The notes beneath the pieces are model-generated. The model was not told where the DNA came from. It was given only the letters and a program-made list of their open reading frames with translations, and ran no database searches. From the NCBI GenBank assembly GCA_041743835.1, contig JBGTLW010000370.1, forward strand, positions 1 through 6,764: DNA of 6,764 bases. The letters are read 5' to 3'. Source of the DNA: JBGTLW01 sp041743835. GTDB lineage: Bacteria > Planctomycetota > Phycisphaerae > Phycisphaerales > Phycisphaeraceae. Positions 5,797 through 6,764 of this stretch are shown piece by piece. Position 1 is the stretch's first letter, and every line of letters begins with the position of its first letter. Both the position numbers and the translations under genes were made by a program.

Positions 5797-6764
5797 TCAA
5801 GCCGCATCCCGTCGATCCACCACCTCGCCTTCCACCACCTCGCCTTCCACCACACGCACACCCGCCCGCCCTTCCATCGCCTCAGCGCCCGGCAGCGCAC
5901 GACACGCCGACGCATCAATCATCAAACCAACCTCACCCACACCATCCACCAACTTCCCCACCTCATACCGAGCCGCGCACCCGCTGCCCTGCTCGATCAG
6001 CCCCGGCTGCGCAGCCGCGTGCTCCAACCAACGGTCACGCAACTCCCGAGCCGCCGCAACCAACCGAGGATCATTCTTAGACTTGCCCCCCTTCGCCTTA
6101 CCCGCCGAGCCAACCCCATCCTTCTCCGTAATACCCGCACTTCCCTTACTTCCGGGGGCACTTCCGGTTCCGGGGGCGGGGGCACTTCCAGTTCCGGGGG
6201 CGGGGGCTGTTCCGGGGGCGGGGGCATTTCCGGTTCCGGGGGCGGGTGTGTTTCCGGGGGTAGTTCCGGGGGCGGGGGGGGCGAAGTGCAGGGCTCCTGC
6301 GGCGACTGTTTTCTTTCGCGTCTCCGCTTCCACCTTCTTGATTTCTTCGCGTTGTTTGGCTTCCTTCTGTGCCGCACGCTTGGCTGCACGCGCTTCCTTG
6401 CTCGGCGCAGACAACAGCTTACGCTCCGCAGCCGCCTCCTCAATCAACCCCGCCACCCCCGGAAATATCCTCGGCTTCGCTTCGCTCCAATGACTCCCGG
6501 GCGGGATCGGCAGCACAATCCGGTCCTCCTTGATCGCACCCGCCCCCGTCTGACTCGGGAACCACCAGGGCACAGCCGCACCACCCTTCCGCACCTGCTT
6601 CTGCCAGAAGATATGCACCCGATCCCGCTTCCTGCTCCCCGACCGGAACGCCAAAGGCACAAACCCCATCGCCTCCCAGAACCGGTTCGCCGCCAGATCC
6701 TGCGCACACCAGCAACAACACAACCGCACCCCGTAAGGCCAGGCATCAAACATCGCCTGAAGCA
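5797..6764 (-). CDS. GNAT-like protein with charged helix and low-complexity linker (5' truncated)
   Basis: The frame is open from the stop at 5797-5799 to the right edge. The first in-window ATG is at 6753 and lacks a Shine-Dalgarno. Since the visible start already lies late in a fold, the true start is probably beyond the window. Numbering from that ATG gives 318 residues. Residues 17-54, with AQDLAANRFWEAMGFVPL and RVHIFWQKQV, resemble the C-terminal half of a GNAT acetyltransferase: an acetyl-CoA-side helix, then the GF strand. A Cys cluster, CCCWC, precedes it at 12-16. VPWWFPSQTGAGAIKEDRIV (61-80) looks conserved but I cannot name it. A Glu/Lys/Arg/Ala-rich segment at about 103-149 should be a long helix or coiled coil. 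Residues 158-201 are an Ala-Pro-Gly-Thr repeat linker. A small unrecognised segment, DPRLVAAARELRDRWLEHAA (228-247), follows, and the tail repeats VEGEV. Neither substrate nor partner can be inferred; the acetyltransferase assignment rests on one half of the fold. Confidence 0.7.
   Translation of the reverse strand, partial: LQAMFDAWPYGVRLCCCWCAQDLAANRFWEAMGFVPLAFRSGSRKRDRVHIFWQKQVRKGGAAVPWWFPSQTGAGAIKEDRIVLPIPPGSHWSEAKPRIFPGVAGLIEEAAAERKLLSAPSKEARAAKRAAQKEAKQREEIKKVEAETRKKTVAAGALHFAPPAPGTTPGNTPAPGTGNAPAPGTAPAPGTGSAPAPGTGSAPGSKGSAGITEKDGVGSAGKAKGGKSKNDPRLVAAARELRDRWLEHAAAQPGLIEQGSGCAARYEVGKLVDGVGEVGLMIDASACRALPGAEAMEGRAGVRVVEGEVVEGEVVDRRDAA
5818..5847 (-). repeat. Two perfect 15-base direct repeats coding for repeated VEGEV
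   Basis: CACCACCTCGCCTTC occurs at 5818-5832 and again, identically, at 5833-5847, followed by the first six bases of a third copy (CACCAC). Fifteen bases equal five codons, so on the minus strand the repeat gives two VEGEV-type units near the protein's C-terminus without shifting the frame. Confidence 0.8.
6154..6281 (-). repeat. In-frame G/C repeat tract encoding an Ala-Pro-Gly-Thr linker
   Basis: On the + strand the tract alternates G-runs (GGGGGC, often doubled) with short TTCC-ending spacers. Successive units begin at 6154, 6172, 6196, 6214, 6238, 6256 and 6268, with lengths 18, 24, 18, 24, 18 and 12. All are multiples of six, so any gain or loss adds or removes whole codons. On the coding strand it yields units such as APAPGTGS. 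The pattern is typical of replication-slippage expansion in a disordered linker. Confidence 0.8.
6196..6224 (+). other. Potential G-quadruplex motif inside the repeat tract
   Basis: Four runs of five G at 6196-6200, 6202-6206, 6214-6218 and 6220-6224 are separated by loops of 1, 7 and 1 bases, satisfying the usual G-quadruplex pattern. It lies on the + strand, opposite the coding strand of the GNAT-like gene, so it would form in the template DNA and not in the mRNA. Further G5 runs flank it on both sides. Formation is inferred from the pattern only. Confidence 0.55.

Overview
The window comes from a GC-rich bacterial chromosome. Several traits point to a planctomycete, most likely of the Phycisphaerae type: a type III polyketide synthase grouped with a methyltransferase and a flavoprotein, a GNAT-like protein with a low-complexity Pro/Ala/Gly linker, and very C-rich intergenic repeats. 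This assignment is inference from gene content and style; no marker gene is present. The + strand is richer in C than G nearly everywhere, whichever strand carries the gene.

Layout, left to right. (1) Positions 1-228 hold the last 75 codons of an unrecognised, highly charged + strand protein. (2) Positions 267-3208 hold a tight three-gene minus-strand operon, transcribed in the order SAM methyltransferase, FAD-dependent oxidoreductase, type III polyketide synthase. Each junction overlaps by 8 bases and the two downstream genes have Shine-Dalgarno sequences inside the preceding gene. (3) A 57-base divergent promoter region separates this from a + strand operon. (4) Positions 3266-5673 hold a TIGR01777-type NAD(P)-binding epimerase/oxidoreductase and a class I DNA photolyase, overlapping by 4 bases. 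(5) A 123-base convergent gap contains short C-rich tandem repeats. (6) From 5797 to the right edge is a minus-strand protein whose start lies outside the window. It has a GNAT-like segment, a charged helical region, a linker encoded by an unstable-looking G/C repeat, and a small C-terminal region.

How the genes work together. The three-gene operon reads as a compact biosynthetic unit. The type III synthase would build an aromatic or pyrone polyketide from an acyl-CoA starter, and the flavoprotein and methyltransferase would then oxidise or reduce and methylate it. A methylated alkylresorcinol, alkylquinone or alkylpyrone is the natural guess, but the product cannot be read from the sequence. 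The divergent operon repairs UV damage using light. The two operons share one short intergenic region, which allows (but does not prove) coordinated expression.

Both operon-leading genes lack a Shine-Dalgarno sequence and have a -10-like hexamer 6-7 bases before the ATG, suggesting leaderless transcripts. All three operon-internal genes have recognisable Shine-Dalgarno sequences. No stretch longer than 300 bases lacks a gene. I see no RNA gene, CRISPR array or insertion sequence, and nothing that is clearly an undescribed system.
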